A stretch of 64,000 nt of DNA from CAVSNH01 sp963729275 (GCA_963729275.1 CAVSNH010000013.1:1302001-1366000), one strand, 5' to 3'; positions 17,553 to 26,978 are shown, counted from the stretch's first letter. Notes: generated by a model not told the origin, from the letters alone. A program made the numbers and translations.

Positions 17553-18206
17553 ATGGGCCCACAGCAGTTGGAGGGTCAGATCGAAAGGGTGGTGGACGGT
17601 ACGTTGTCAGTGTTCCGGGGCGAGCTGCATCCGGTTGAGATCGGCCGCCGACTGACCCGCGAGATGGACCTCCAGCGACGGCTCGGGGTGCACGGCTTGA
17701 TCTCCCCGAACGCCTTCATCATCCATCTCTCGCCCACCGACTTCGACCGGTTCGAGAGCTTCCTCGATGCCCTCGTCCGTGAGCTCGAGGAGGCTGCCCG
17801 AGAGCACGCCCGGACCGAGGAGTACGTCTTCGTCGGCCCCGTCACCGTGTCGGTGGTCGAAGATCCTCGCATGCGGCGGGGGCGGTTCAACATCGTCTCC
17901 GACGTCCACGAGGGGCCGTCGGGGCTGCCTGCCGCCTCGATCATCACGGCCGAGGGGGAGCGCATCGTCCTCGGGCCCGAGGCCGCCACCATTGGGCGGC
18001 TCCCTGAGTGCGCGGTCGTGATCAGCGACCCGAACGCCAGCCGCCGCCATGCCGAGCTGCGCAGGGCGGGCAATGAGGTCGTCCTGGTCGATCTGAATTC
18101 GACCAACGGCACCCGGGTCAACGGAGCTACCGTCCGGGAGCGGACGCTGGCCGACGGTGACCAGATCACCATCGGCACCACGACCCTGCGGTTCGAGACA
18201 TCCTGA
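17553..18206 (+). CDS. fhaA: FhaA: DUF3662 plus FHA domain protein
   Basis: 217 residues, ATG start. Residues 1-120 are the DUF3662 domain (LEGQIERVVDGTLSVFRGE, PVEIGRRL, VFVGPVTV). Residues about 135-215 form an FHA domain with the phosphothreonine-binding signature: IGR, SRRHAEL and LNSTNGTRVNG. It is much shorter than the mycobacterial protein because the long low-complexity linker is missing. FhaA-type proteins bind phosphorylated partners of PknB-family kinases and help control peptidoglycan synthesis at the membrane. First gene of the phosphorylation cluster. Confidence 0.93.
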   Translation: MGPQQLEGQIERVVDGTLSVFRGELHPVEIGRRLTREMDLQRRLGVHGLISPNAFIIHLSPTDFDRFESFLDALVRELEEAAREHARTEEYVFVGPVTVSVVEDPRMRRGRFNIVSDVHEGPSGLPAASIITAEGERIVLGPEAATIGRLPECAVVISDPNASRRHAELRRAGNEVVLVDLNSTNGTRVNGATVRERTLADGDQITIGTTTLRFETS

Positions 18207-18225
18207 CCGACGCCGATCCGCGGTG

Positions 18226-18723
18226 ATGCACCTGTACCTGCTGTCGCTACCGGGACCCACCAACAACGCACCGGTCCTGCGCACCCTCGAGTTCGGGGTG
18301 ATCATCCTGCTGTGGCTCTTCTTCATGTGGGTCGTCCGGGCCGTGTGGGTCGAGGTTCGGCCGCTCAAGCGCCGGCGCAGGGACCGCGATCGGACGGATC
18401 CGGTGGCAGACGGCAAGCGCCGGCGTTCGAAGCGTATGCAGCTCCACGTCGTCCGCCCTGAGGACCAGGCCGGCCGCGAGTACGAGATCGGGGATGAGGT
18501 CACGGTCGGAAGAGCTCCCGGCTGTGGCGTGCCCATCGACTACGACGCCTACTCGTCGAACCTGCACGCCCGGCTCTTTCGTCTCGACGGCGACCTGTGG
18601 GCCGAGGACTTGGGCTCGACCAACGGCACGTGGGTCAACGCCGTTCGGATCGACGGTCGCACCAAGCTGCGGAAGGGCGACTTGCTGCAGGTGGGCGGAA
18701 CGGTGTTCGAGGTGGGCAAGTAG
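18226..18723 (+). CDS. fhaB: FhaB: membrane-anchored FHA domain protein
   Basis: 165 residues from ATG 18226 (GTG at 18223 directly before it). One transmembrane helix near the N-terminus (FGVIILLWLFFMWVVRAVW), a basic stretch (RRRRDRDR, GKRRRSKR), then a C-terminal FHA domain with VGRAPGC, SSNLHARL and LGSTNGTWVN. It is a phosphothreonine reader, known in relatives as FhaB/FipA, linking Ser/Thr kinases to cell division. The stop codon directly precedes the ATG of pstP, so the two are co-transcribed. Confidence 0.93.
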   Translation: MHLYLLSLPGPTNNAPVLRTLEFGVIILLWLFFMWVVRAVWVEVRPLKRRRRDRDRTDPVADGKRRRSKRMQLHVVRPEDQAGREYEIGDEVTVGRAPGCGVPIDYDAYSSNLHARLFRLDGDLWAEDLGSTNGTWVNAVRIDGRTKLRKGDLLQVGGTVFEVGK

Positions 18724-20034
18724 ATGACGCTGTTGCGATCGGGCTCGGCCACCGACACCGGCTTGGTGCGATCGGCGAACCAAGACCTGGCTGTCGAATT
18801 CCCCAACCTCTTCGCCGTGGCCGACGGGATGGGTGGTCACGCCGGCGGCGAGGTCGCTGCCCAGTTGGCCGTCGACACCTTGACCGTCGCCTTCGGGCGC
18901 CAGCCGACCGGTGCGGGGCTTTCCGAGGCGGTCACGGAGGCCAATTCCGTGGTGTGGGAGCACTCCCTCGACCACCCCGAGCTTCGGGGCATGGGGACCA
19001 CCCTCGCTGCCGTCGCTCTCGTCAACGAGGATGACCACGACCAGTTGGCCCTGGTCAACGTGGGGGACTCGAGGGTCTACCGCTTCCACGACGGCGAGCT
19101 GTCCCAGATCACCACCGACCACAGCCTGGCCGAGGAGATGGTCAAGAGTGGCGAGCTCACCTCCGCCGAGGCTGCCGTTCACCCCCACCGTCACATCCTG
19201 ACTCGCGCCCTCGGGGTGTCCGCCGACGTGAGCGTCGACCTGTGGCGCATCCAGCCGGCCCGCGGCGATCGCTTCCTCTTGTGCAGCGACGGGCTCACCA
19301 ACGAGCTCGAAGAGTCGGCCATCGCCGAGGTCCTCGGGACGATCTCGGATCCTCGCGAGGCCGCCGACCTGTTGGTGCGGGCAGCACGCGGCCACGGGGG
19401 CAGCGACAACATCACAGCCGTCGTCGTCGACGTGGTCGTCGGAGAGACAGAGGACGATGACATTCCGGCCGTCGCCGCGGTGGCACCCGACTTTCGCACG
19501 GCACCGGCGGGCGCCAATGGCTCCACGGCGACAGTCGACGAGGACGAGGAATCAGTCGAAGGGACGCCGGCTGCTGGGCCCCCGAGCCGGCGGGAACGCC
19601 GCAAAGCCAAGCGAAGGGCCCGGCGTGTGGCCCGGGGCCGGAGCCTGATCACCTTGCGCACTCTGATCTTCGTGCTCTTGTTGGCGGCGTTGGTGGTCGG
19701 GGCCTTTGCCGCTGTTCGTTGGTACAACATGAATTCGTACTTCGTGGCGGTCGACAACAACGAGCTGGTGATCTATCAGGGCCGTATCGGGGGCTTCCTC
19801 TGGTATCACCCGACTGCCATCGACCGTACGGGGGTAACCACCGCCGACGTCCCCTCGGTGTACCTCGGCGCGTTGGACGCCGGCGTCGAGGAGTCGTCGC
19901 TGCACGACGCCAGTACCTACATCTCGAACCTCGTCGCCACACGCCAGCAACAGCTCAACCCGAACGCGACGACATCGCCGGCCTCCTCTTCGACCACGAC
20001 CACGACGCACCCCACAGCGGCGACTAGCCGATGA
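18724..20034 (+). CDS. pstP: PstP: PP2C-type Ser/Thr phosphatase
   Basis: 436 residues, ATG directly after the fhaB stop. The phosphatase domain (1-235) shows the metal-binding motifs of PPM enzymes: ADGMGGHAGGE (D34, G35), GMGTTLAA, NVGDSRVYR, DHSL, LLCSDGLTNEL and GGSDNITAVVV. An acidic linker, a basic stretch (RRERRKAKRRARR) and one transmembrane helix (about 312-332) follow, then about 100 extracytoplasmic residues ending in a Ser/Thr run. It removes phosphates placed by PknB-type kinases. In relatives rodA follows; here the next gene is pknB. Confidence 0.95.
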   Translation: MTLLRSGSATDTGLVRSANQDLAVEFPNLFAVADGMGGHAGGEVAAQLAVDTLTVAFGRQPTGAGLSEAVTEANSVVWEHSLDHPELRGMGTTLAAVALVNEDDHDQLALVNVGDSRVYRFHDGELSQITTDHSLAEEMVKSGELTSAEAAVHPHRHILTRALGVSADVSVDLWRIQPARGDRFLLCSDGLTNELEESAIAEVLGTISDPREAADLLVRAARGHGGSDNITAVVVDVVVGETEDDDIPAVAAVAPDFRTAPAGANGSTATVDEDEESVEGTPAAGPPSRRERRKAKRRARRVARGRSLITLRTLIFVLLLAALVVGAFAAVRWYNMNSYFVAVDNNELVIYQGRIGGFLWYHPTAIDRTGVTTADVPSVYLGALDAGVEESSLHDASTYISNLVATRQQQLNPNATTSPASSSTTTTTHPTAATSR

Positions 20035-20178
20035 ACCCGACTCGGATTTCTGGTTGTCGCGGACGGTTGGATGCACAGAATGCGGAGCAGCCCGCGGATC
20101 GGGGTCGACCCGGCCGTTGTGCCGACACAACCGACACCAGATTGCCTCCCGGGCACCGAGCGAAGGCGAGCCTAGGCT

Positions 20179-22029
20179 TTGACTCACATGGAACCTGACC
20201 CGACGCCTCCCCGCGTCTATTCCGAGCGTTATGAGCTCGACCATCTGATCGCCCGCGGGGGGATGGCCGAGGTCTACCGCGCCCGCGACCGCCTGCTCGA
20301 CCGGCCCGTGGCCCTCAAGATCCTGTTCCCCGAGCTGTCGATCGACCGGACGTTCGTGGAGCGCTTCAAGCGGGAGGCCCAGGCCGCTGCCAACCTCTCG
20401 CATCCCAACATCGTGCCCGTCTTCGACTGGGGCGAAGACAGTGGCACTTACTTCATCGTCATGGAATATGTCGACGGCCGGGCATTGTCGGCCATCCTGA
20501 AGGCGGCGGGCACATTGCCGCCGGAGCGGGCCGCCGAGATCGGTGCCGCCGTGGCCGCCGCCCTCGGCTACGCCCACAAGAACCGGGTGATCCACCGCGA
20601 CGTGAAGCCTGGCAACGTACTGATTACCGACGAGAGTCAGGTCAAGGTGACCGACTTCGGCATCGCCCGGGCGCTCAACACCGAGGAGAGCCTGACCCAG
20701 ACCGGCGCGGTCATGGGCACGGCCACGTATTTCTCGCCCGAGCAAGCCGAAGGCATCGGTGTCGACGCCCGTAGTGACATCTACTCGCTCGGCGTCGTGC
20801 TCTTCGAGATGGTCACGGGACGACCCCCGTTCACGGGCGACACCCCGGTAGCGGTCGCCTCCAAGCACGTGCGCGACCGGCCACCGGCCCCCCGCGAGAT
20901 CAACCCATCGATCCCCCCCACCTTCGAAGCCATCATCCTCAAGGCCATGTCGAAGGACCCGGCTCACCGCTACCAGACGGCAGAGGAGCTGCGGGCCGAC
21001 CTTCTCCGTTTCAACGAAGGTCGTTCGGTACTGGCCATGAACGACACGACGGTGATGGCCGGGGCGGGGGCCGCCACCCAGGTCGTCGGTGCCGTCGACG
21101 GCACCCAGGCCACTCGGGCGGTTGCCGCCGTGCCTCCGGAAACCAAGGAGGACGCCGACGACGAAGGTCCCAACCGGACCCGAACCTACGCCATCACCCT
21201 CGCCATCCTGATCGTCCTGCTGCTGGTGGCCGGCTACTTCTTGGGGCGGAACCTCGGATACTTCGGTGGTGCGGCGTCGTTCAATCTGCCCTCGGTCGTC
21301 GGGCAGCAGGTGGCCCCGGCTACGACCAAGCTGCAGACGGACGGTCTGGTGGTCAAGGCCTCGGATGTGCATTCGAATGACGCGCCGGGAACGGTGATCA
21401 GCACTGACCCGCCACCCAACGCCCTGGTCCAGAAGGGCAACACGGTGACGCTCAAGGTGGCCACGGCGCCACCGGTGGCCAAGGTCGCCGTGCCGGCAGG
21501 CATCACCAACACCACGCTGGCGAATGCAAAGGCGTACCTGCAGGCGGCCGGTTTGAACGACAGTGTGACCTACAAGACCAACAACGCCGCGGACAACACG
21601 GTCCTGAGCGCGAGTCCCTCGTCGGGCACCAAGGTGCCCCAGGGGAGCACAGTGGATCTCACAGTGTCCTCCGGACCGGCCAACGTGCCCGTGCCCTCGG
21701 TGGCGGGGCTCAGCCAACAGGCCGCGTCCAACCTCCTCGGTCAGAACCAGCTCACGTTCGGCGGCTACTCCGATCAGTACTCGACGCTGTATCCGGCGGG
21801 AATCGTCATCACCTCGAGCCCCGGGCCCGGAGTCCAGGTCCCGCCGAACTCGCCGGTCACGCTCATCGTTTCCTCGGGGCCACCGGCGACCACGACCACG
21901 ACCACGACCACATCGAGCACGTCGACCACCACGACGACGAGCACCACCAACCCCGGACCAGGGGGCGGCGGTGGCGGTGGCGGTGGTGGTGGTGGTGGGA
22001 ACCACTCGAGGGGATCGTCCGGAGGCTGA
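20179..22029 (+). CDS. pknB: PknB-type Ser/Thr kinase with three PASTA domains
   Basis: TTG at 20179 (GGCGAG 8 bases upstream) or ATG at 20188; numbering here is from the ATG. Kinase domain 15-275: K44 in VALK, HRDVKPGN (D138), DFG (156-158) and APE-like SPEQA. A threonine-bearing activation loop (SLTQTGAVMGTATY) fits autophosphorylation. After a linker a transmembrane helix (about 333-352) leads to three extracellular PASTA repeats (about 365-428, 431-495, 500-564), which bind muropeptides or lipid II in relatives. The tail is Thr-rich, then a run of 15 glycines broken by few other residues. One PASTA fewer than the mycobacterial protein's four. A second kinase (pknA) is not present next to it. 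Confidence 0.95.
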   Translation: MTHMEPDPTPPRVYSERYELDHLIARGGMAEVYRARDRLLDRPVALKILFPELSIDRTFVERFKREAQAAANLSHPNIVPVFDWGEDSGTYFIVMEYVDGRALSAILKAAGTLPPERAAEIGAAVAAALGYAHKNRVIHRDVKPGNVLITDESQVKVTDFGIARALNTEESLTQTGAVMGTATYFSPEQAEGIGVDARSDIYSLGVVLFEMVTGRPPFTGDTPVAVASKHVRDRPPAPREINPSIPPTFEAIILKAMSKDPAHRYQTAEELRADLLRFNEGRSVLAMNDTTVMAGAGAATQVVGAVDGTQATRAVAAVPPETKEDADDEGPNRTRTYAITLAILIVLLLVAGYFLGRNLGYFGGAASFNLPSVVGQQVAPATTKLQTDGLVVKASDVHSNDAPGTVISTDPPPNALVQKGNTVTLKVATAPPVAKVAVPAGITNTTLANAKAYLQAAGLNDSVTYKTNNAADNTVLSASPSSGTKVPQGSTVDLTVSSGPANVPVPSVAGLSQQAASNLLGQNQLTFGGYSDQYSTLYPAGIVITSSPGPGVQVPPNSPVTLIVSSGPPATTTTTTTTSSTSTTTTTSTTNPGPGGGGGGGGGGGGGNHSRGSSGG

Positions 22030-22060
22030 CGACGTCAGCTGGCGACGGGCGTGGCCCGGG

Positions 22061-22645
22061 TCAGACAGGAACAGCCGAGGTCAGAAAGTTGGCCAGCAGC
22101 GAGGGGCCGCTCGGGGTTAGCAGCGATTCGGGGTGGAATTGGACGCCTTCGACCGGCAACTCACGGTGACGGAGACCCATGATCACCCCATCGGTGGTCC
22201 TCGCTGTCACTTCGAGCACGTCGGGCACGGTGTCCGGGTCGATGACCAGCGAGTGGTAGCGGGTGGCGACGAACGGGTCGGGCAGCCCGGTGAAGAGGCT
22301 GCGGCCGTCGTGGTGGATGGCCGAGGTCTTGCCGTGCATGAGGGTGGGTGCCCCGACCACGACGCCGCCGTACACCTGACCGATCACCTGGTGGCCGAGG
22401 CAGACACCCAGGATCGGCACCTCGCCGGCCATCTCGCGGACCACGGCGAGGCTGATGCCGGCCGACTCCGGGCGTCCCGGTCCCGGTGAGATGACGATGC
22501 CGTCGGGCTCCGCCCTGCGTATGACCTCGACGTCGAGGGCATCGTTGCGGTGGACGATCGGCTCTGCCCCGAGCTCGCCCAACTCCTGGACGAGGTTGTA
22601 GACGAACGAGTCGTAATTGTCGATGACCAGAACACGAGCGCCCAC
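22061..22645 (-). CDS. pabA: Glutamine amidotransferase, aminodeoxychorismate/anthranilate synthase component II
   Basis: 194 residues from GTG 22645. Class I glutamine amidotransferase with nucleophile C82 in GVCLGHQ and partners H171 and E173 in FHPES; ISPGPGRP is the oxyanion-loop signature. It supplies ammonia from glutamine to a chorismate-using partner for folate (PabB) or tryptophan (TrpE) synthesis. The partner is not in the window. The same gene sits beside pknB and crgA in mycobacteria, so I use pabA, although a TrpG role cannot be excluded. Confidence 0.92.
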   Translation of the reverse strand: MGARVLVIDNYDSFVYNLVQELGELGAEPIVHRNDALDVEVIRRAEPDGIVISPGPGRPESAGISLAVVREMAGEVPILGVCLGHQVIGQVYGGVVVGAPTLMHGKTSAIHHDGRSLFTGLPDPFVATRYHSLVIDPDTVPDVLEVTARTTDGVIMGLRHRELPVEGVQFHPESLLTPSGPSLLANFLTSAVPV

Positions 22646-22744
22646 GGTGCCTCGATGGTAGTCGTCGCCCCTCGGGCCCCCCATGCCTCGACCCGGCGCT
22701 CGGGCGCTGGGGACTGGACCGGTTGATGGCTATCCTGACCCGCC

Positions 22745-23173
22745 ATGGCAGGCAGATCTCGGGCCAAGGACAAGGCCCGGAGGGCGAAGGCGCGATCGGC
22801 GGCGGCGGCCGCGGCGATGGCGACGGACGAAGCGACCGGCACGGAGACGGCCCGCGCCTCGAAGTCGAAGTCCGAGGTAGCGACGCCGTCCCGGAGGGGT
22901 CAGGGCCGCAGAGGTCGTTCAGCCTCCGGCCGGGCCACACCGGCTCGGAGCACCCAGGTACGGAGCGGCCGTCACACGCCGCCGGTGCCGAAGAAGGTGA
23001 GGTCGAGCCCCCGCTGGATGGGCATCGCCATCATCGCCACCTTCCTCCTCGGGGCCTTGATCGTGATCCTCGACTACGCCGGCCTGCTCCCGGGTGGCGT
23101 CAACAACGCCTGGCTGCTGGCGGCCATCGCCGCCATCTTCGCCGGCCTCCTGCTCGCCACCCGCTACCACTGA
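22745..23173 (+). CDS. crgA: CrgA: septation inhibitor/divisome membrane protein
   Basis: 142 residues, ATG 22745, divergent from pabA. A long basic Ala/Ser/Arg N-terminal half (unusual: most CrgA proteins are 80-95 residues) precedes the family's hallmark: SPRW then a transmembrane helix (about 91-110), a short Gly/Asn loop and a second helix ending GLLLATRYH. CrgA recruits or stabilises FtsZ/FtsI partners at the division site in actinobacteria. The call rests on the SPRW start, two-helix layout, terminal ATR motif and conserved position beside pabA. Confidence 0.88.
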   Translation: MAGRSRAKDKARRAKARSAAAAAAMATDEATGTETARASKSKSEVATPSRRGQGRRGRSASGRATPARSTQVRSGRHTPPVPKKVRSSPRWMGIAIIATFLLGALIVILDYAGLLPGGVNNAWLLAAIAAIFAGLLLATRYH

Positions 23174-23242
23174 CCGCCACGAGGCCGCCCACCGGCGGGT
23201 CCGGTGACCGGCCGGGCCGAGTGTCGGAGAGCCGAGTGTCGG

Positions 23243-24424
23243 TCAGCCGAGTCGTTCGACGATGGTGGCGTTGGCCAAGCCGCCGCCCTCGCACATGGTC
23301 TGGAGGCCGTAGCGTCCGCCGGTGCGCTCGAGCTCGTTGACCAGGGTGGCCATGAGCTTTGCCCCTGATGCCCCGAGAGGGTGGCCGAGGGCGATGGCCC
23401 CGCCGTTCACGTTCACCTTGTCGAGGTCGGCGTCGAGCTCTTTCTGCCAGGCGAGGACGACCGAGGCGAACGCCTCGTTGATCTCGATGACGTCCATGTC
23501 GTCGAGGGTGAGCTTGGCCTTCTCGAGGACCATGCGGGTGGCGGGGATCGGGCCGGTGAGCATGGTGATCGGGTCGGCTCCCGTTACCGCGAAGGCCACG
23601 AAGCGGGCTCGCGGGGTGAGGCCCAGCGCAGCCGCCCTCTCCTCGCTTGTGATGAGGACGCCCGAGGCCCCGTCGGTGATCTGCGACGAGTTGCCGGCGG
23701 TCACCCGGCCGCCTTCGGCCCGGAAAGCCGGCTTGAGGTTGGCCAGCGCCTCGACCGACGTGTCAGGACGGATGCCCTCGTCGGTCGTCACGATCTCTTC
23801 GGTGTCAGCCCGGTCGTCATCCTTCACGTGCACCGGGATGATCTCTCGCTCGAACCGGCCTTCGCTGGTGGCCCGGGCGGCACGCTGGTGGGACCGGACG
23901 GAGTACTCGTCCAGCGCCTCACGAGAGATGTCCCACTGCTCGGCGATGAGCTCGGCCCCCTCTCCCTGGCTGACCAGGCCGCCTCGCTCGGCATACCGGG
24001 CCATCATCCGGGGCCCGAAGGGGTAGCCGAACTCCCGGACCACCGACGCGCCCATTGGCGTCCGGGTCATGACCTCGATGCCGCCGGCGATCACCATGTC
24101 GTAGGCCCCTGCCATCACACCTTGGGCCCCGAAATGGAGGGACTGCTGCGACGACCCGCATTGGCGGTCGATGGTGGTGGCCGGCACCGACTCGGGGAAC
24201 CCGGCGGCCAGCACGGCGTTGCGCCCCACGTTGAGGGACTGCTCGCTGACCTGCATCACACAGCCCATGATCACGTCGTCGATCTGGCCAGGGTCGATGT
24301 CGTTGCGCTCGACCAGGGCGGTGAGCGGCTCGGAGGCGAGGTCGGCGGCATGCCAGTTCCGCAGCTTGCCGTTGCGCTTGCCTCCAGGGGTGCGGACCGC
24401 GTCGACGATCACCGCGTTGGTCAT
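23243..24424 (-). CDS. acetyl-CoA C-acetyltransferase (thiolase)
   Basis: 393 residues from ATG 24424, preceded by AAGGAG. Thiolase fold with nucleophilic Cys in DRQCGSSQQ, active-site His in the NEAFA region and GGAIALGHPLGASGA, and the second catalytic Cys in MCEGGG. It cleaves or condenses acyl-CoA thioesters, usually in fatty-acid beta-oxidation. Possible trifunctional partner genes are not adjacent. The divergent thioesterase gene next door fits a fatty-acid or acyl-CoA theme. Confidence 0.94.
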   Translation of the reverse strand: MTNAVIVDAVRTPGGKRNGKLRNWHAADLASEPLTALVERNDIDPGQIDDVIMGCVMQVSEQSLNVGRNAVLAAGFPESVPATTIDRQCGSSQQSLHFGAQGVMAGAYDMVIAGGIEVMTRTPMGASVVREFGYPFGPRMMARYAERGGLVSQGEGAELIAEQWDISREALDEYSVRSHQRAARATSEGRFEREIIPVHVKDDDRADTEEIVTTDEGIRPDTSVEALANLKPAFRAEGGRVTAGNSSQITDGASGVLITSEERAAALGLTPRARFVAFAVTGADPITMLTGPIPATRMVLEKAKLTLDDMDVIEINEAFASVVLAWQKELDADLDKVNVNGGAIALGHPLGASGAKLMATLVNELERTGGRYGLQTMCEGGGLANATIVERLG

Positions 24425-24642
24425 GGTTCTCCACTCCTTCCGAGCTTCGGTCAGGTCACGGGATCCTTGGATGGCGCTTCCGACCGCTCCGGCGCACGTC
24501 GGACGCTTAGGGCTCGGAATCGTCTTGGCAGCTTCCCGCGGCTGACCCTCTCCGGCGACCCTACCCCTGGGGCCGTTCAACCCGCCATCGGGAGGACGGT
24601 GGGAACCCGGGCGTCGCGGCCGCGCAGTACGGTCGGGCGCTG

Positions 24643-25101
24643 ATGGCCCGCATCAAGGACATGGACCGCTGGCTGGGCGACGGTGGCATGCCGATCATCG
24701 GTTCGGTCGGCGCTTCCTTCAGCGACTACGGCGTGGACGGGGAGGATCTCGGCTGGGTCGAGGGGTCGTTCGTGCCCACCGCCGTGGCCTGCAACCCCCA
24801 CGGCATCGTGCAGGCCGGCGTCCACTCGTTGCTGCTCGACGCAGCCATGAACTTCGCCATCAACGCGGCCATGCCCGGTCGGTCGCGGACCCGCGCCACC
24901 CTCGAGCTCAAGACCGAGGTCATGCGTCCGGCCATGGTCGGAGAGCACTACCGCCTCCGGGGTGAGGTGGTGCGGCTCGCCCGCCAAGTGGCCTATGGCG
25001 AGGCGACCGTCACCGACGACGAGGGCCGAATGGTCAGCCGGTCGACCGGCACCTTCCTGCTCCACCGGCCCGAGGACGGGGAGCCCAGCGCCGACTCATA
25101 A
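24643..25101 (+). CDS. hotdog-fold thioesterase (PaaI/4HBT-like)
   Basis: 152 residues, ATG start. The hotdog helix carries NPHGIVQAGVHSLLLDAAM, the variant of the HGG motif used by PaaI-type thioesterases, and strands TRATLELKTEVMRP and YGEATVTDDEGRMVSRSTGTF complete the fold. It probably hydrolyses an acyl-CoA, perhaps linked to the divergent thiolase 200 bases away. Substrate not predictable. Confidence 0.85.
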   Translation: MARIKDMDRWLGDGGMPIIGSVGASFSDYGVDGEDLGWVEGSFVPTAVACNPHGIVQAGVHSLLLDAAMNFAINAAMPGRSRTRATLELKTEVMRPAMVGEHYRLRGEVVRLARQVAYGEATVTDDEGRMVSRSTGTFLLHRPEDGEPSADS

Positions 25102-25259
25102 CGGGATGGGGCGACCGGGGTCGGAACGGCCGCCTCGCGGCTCGGCGTCGCCCGCGTTGACCCAGGCCGTGGCGGATGCGCCCACACGGCAGATGGAGCC
25201 CCAATGGCAGGCCGGCCATCGACGAGGAAGTGAGTCGGGTGGGTGTCTGTGAAGCCAGC

Positions 25260-25934
25260 ATGAACGGTCCGTTCGGAAACGACGGCCCAGCCGGCCCGGT
25301 GTGCCATGTCTGCGGCACGCCGACCAGCTCCGGCTTCGACGACTGCTACTGCTGCTCCACCGTCCGCGCCCAACTGGTGATGTCGCTCGTCCCGGTGGCG
25401 ACGGTGGGCGACTACGTGGTCGGTGACGCCACGCATCGGCTACTGCGCGGCTACAAGGACGGCCCGACGTCGGCGCACTGCCATCTCCGTGCACGGGCGA
25501 TTGCGCGCCGGGTTGAGGATTGGCTCGATGAGCGCCTGGCTGATGCGTCCTGGCTCTGGGGATGTGACGTGGTCACCGCCGTCCCCTCGTCGCACCGGGC
25601 GGGGGAGAGCCCGGCTGGCTCGCTCGCCACCCGCGTGCCGCAGCTGGCCGCCCGATACCGGTCCCTCCTCGAGCGGGGGCCTGCGCCGACCGGTCATCTG
25701 CAGGCAGCCCGTCGCGGCTTCGCCGTGATGGAGTCCGTCGATGCCGACTGGCTCCGTCGCCAGCGGGTGCTCGTCTTCGACGACAGCCTGACCACTGGGG
25801 CCAGGGCCCAGAGCGCGGCCTTCGCCCTCCGGTGGGCCGGAACCACTGTGATCGGGATATTGGCCGTCGGACGCGCCCGTCGATCGCCGGCCCGGCCGCA
25901 CCATGAGCACCATCGGCTTTCCGCGCTGGGCTGA
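25260..25934 (+). CDS. ComF-like phosphoribosyltransferase-fold protein
   Basis: 224 residues from ATG 25260. N-terminal cysteine pairs (CHVC near residue 15 and CYCC) form a probable zinc finger. The C-terminal half holds the PRPP-loop signature VLVFDDSLTTGARAQSAA. This zinc finger plus PRT-fold combination is that of ComF-family proteins, involved in DNA uptake in competent bacteria and otherwise of unclear role. No competence genes are adjacent. Family is clear, function is not. Confidence 0.75.
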   Translation: MNGPFGNDGPAGPVCHVCGTPTSSGFDDCYCCSTVRAQLVMSLVPVATVGDYVVGDATHRLLRGYKDGPTSAHCHLRARAIARRVEDWLDERLADASWLWGCDVVTAVPSSHRAGESPAGSLATRVPQLAARYRSLLERGPAPTGHLQAARRGFAVMESVDADWLRRQRVLVFDDSLTTGARAQSAAFALRWAGTTVIGILAVGRARRSPARPHHEHHRLSALG

Positions 25935-25999
25935 CAATCGCATAGTGGAAAGCCTGCGCCGCGAAAAACCAAGCGACAGGTGTCGGCTAAACCAAGCGG

Positions 26000-26935
26000 A
26001 TGGAACTTCGCATCTTCACCGAGCCGCAGCAGGGCGCGACGTACGACGACCTCTTGGCCGTGGCCACCACCGCCGAGCGCCTCGACTTCGCCGCCTTCTT
26101 CCGAAGCGACCACTACCTGACCATGGGGGGCGATGGCCTCCCCGGGCCCACCGACTCCTGGGTGACACTGGCCGGGCTGGCCCGCGACACCGAGCGGATC
26201 CGACTCGGCACGCTGGTCACGTCGGCCACCTTTCGCCTGCCCGGACCACTCGCCATCTCCGTTGCCGAGGTCGATGCCATGAGCAACGGCCGAGTCGAGC
26301 TCGGGCTGGGTGCCGGCTGGTACGAGGACGAGCACACCGCCTATGGCATCCCGTTTCCATCCCTCGGTGAGCGCTTCGAACGGCTGGAGGAGCAGTTGGC
26401 CATCATCACCGGCCTCTGGTCGACGCCGACGGGCGAGCGCTTCTCCTTCGACGGGGACCACTACCACCTCGCCGACAGCCCGGCCCTGCCCAAGCCGATA
26501 CAACAGCCGGGCCCTCCGATACTCGTGGGTGGTGGGGGCCCGAAGCGAACGCCGCGGCTGGCCGCCCGGTACGCGGCCGAATTCAACGTGGCTTTCCACT
26601 CGCTGAAGGACACGGCCCGTCAGTTCGGCGTGGTGCGGGATGCGTGCTCGGCAGCCGACCGCGACCCGGCCACCCTGACCATGTCGGCCGCGCAGGTCGT
26701 GTGCTGTGGGCGTGACGAGGCGGAGATCGCTCGCCGGGCCGCCTCGATCGGCCGTCAGGTGGCCGAGCTGCGGGAGAACGGGCTCTGCGGGCGGCCCGAT
26801 GAAGTGCTGGTCAAGCTCAAGAGGTTCGCCGAGGCGGGGGCGCACAGGGCCTACCTGCAGGTGCTCGACCTGGCCGACCTTGAACACCTAGAGCTCATTG
26901 CCCAGGACGTCCTGCCCGTCTGCGCCTCCTACTGA
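26000..26935 (+). CDS. LLM-class F420-dependent oxidoreductase
   Basis: 311 residues, ATG start. A luciferase-like TIM barrel: MELRIFTEPQQ start, FFRSDHYL, GTLVTSATFR, RVELGLGAGW and YAAEFNVAF are typical of actinobacterial F420-dependent enzymes with a TIGR03560-like pattern. F420 rather than FMN is inferred from the actinobacterial setting. Substrate unknown. Stands alone. Confidence 0.88.
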   Translation: MELRIFTEPQQGATYDDLLAVATTAERLDFAAFFRSDHYLTMGGDGLPGPTDSWVTLAGLARDTERIRLGTLVTSATFRLPGPLAISVAEVDAMSNGRVELGLGAGWYEDEHTAYGIPFPSLGERFERLEEQLAIITGLWSTPTGERFSFDGDHYHLADSPALPKPIQQPGPPILVGGGGPKRTPRLAARYAAEFNVAFHSLKDTARQFGVVRDACSAADRDPATLTMSAAQVVCCGRDEAEIARRAASIGRQVAELRENGLCGRPDEVLVKLKRFAEAGAHRAYLQVLDLADLEHLELIAQDVLPVCASY

Positions 26936-26978
26936 CCGACGGTGGCGGGCGACCCGCGGCCATGTTGTGGCGGCCGTG

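Noticed and set aside
21961..22000. Gly-rich run at the end of pknB as an assembly artefact
   Set aside because: The frame stays intact and Thr/Gly low-complexity tails are common in these kinases.
19552..22005. Long open frame opposite pstP and pknB (about 800 codons)
   Set aside because: It is a GC-skew shadow of the two well-supported genes, Arg/Gly/His-rich and without motifs.
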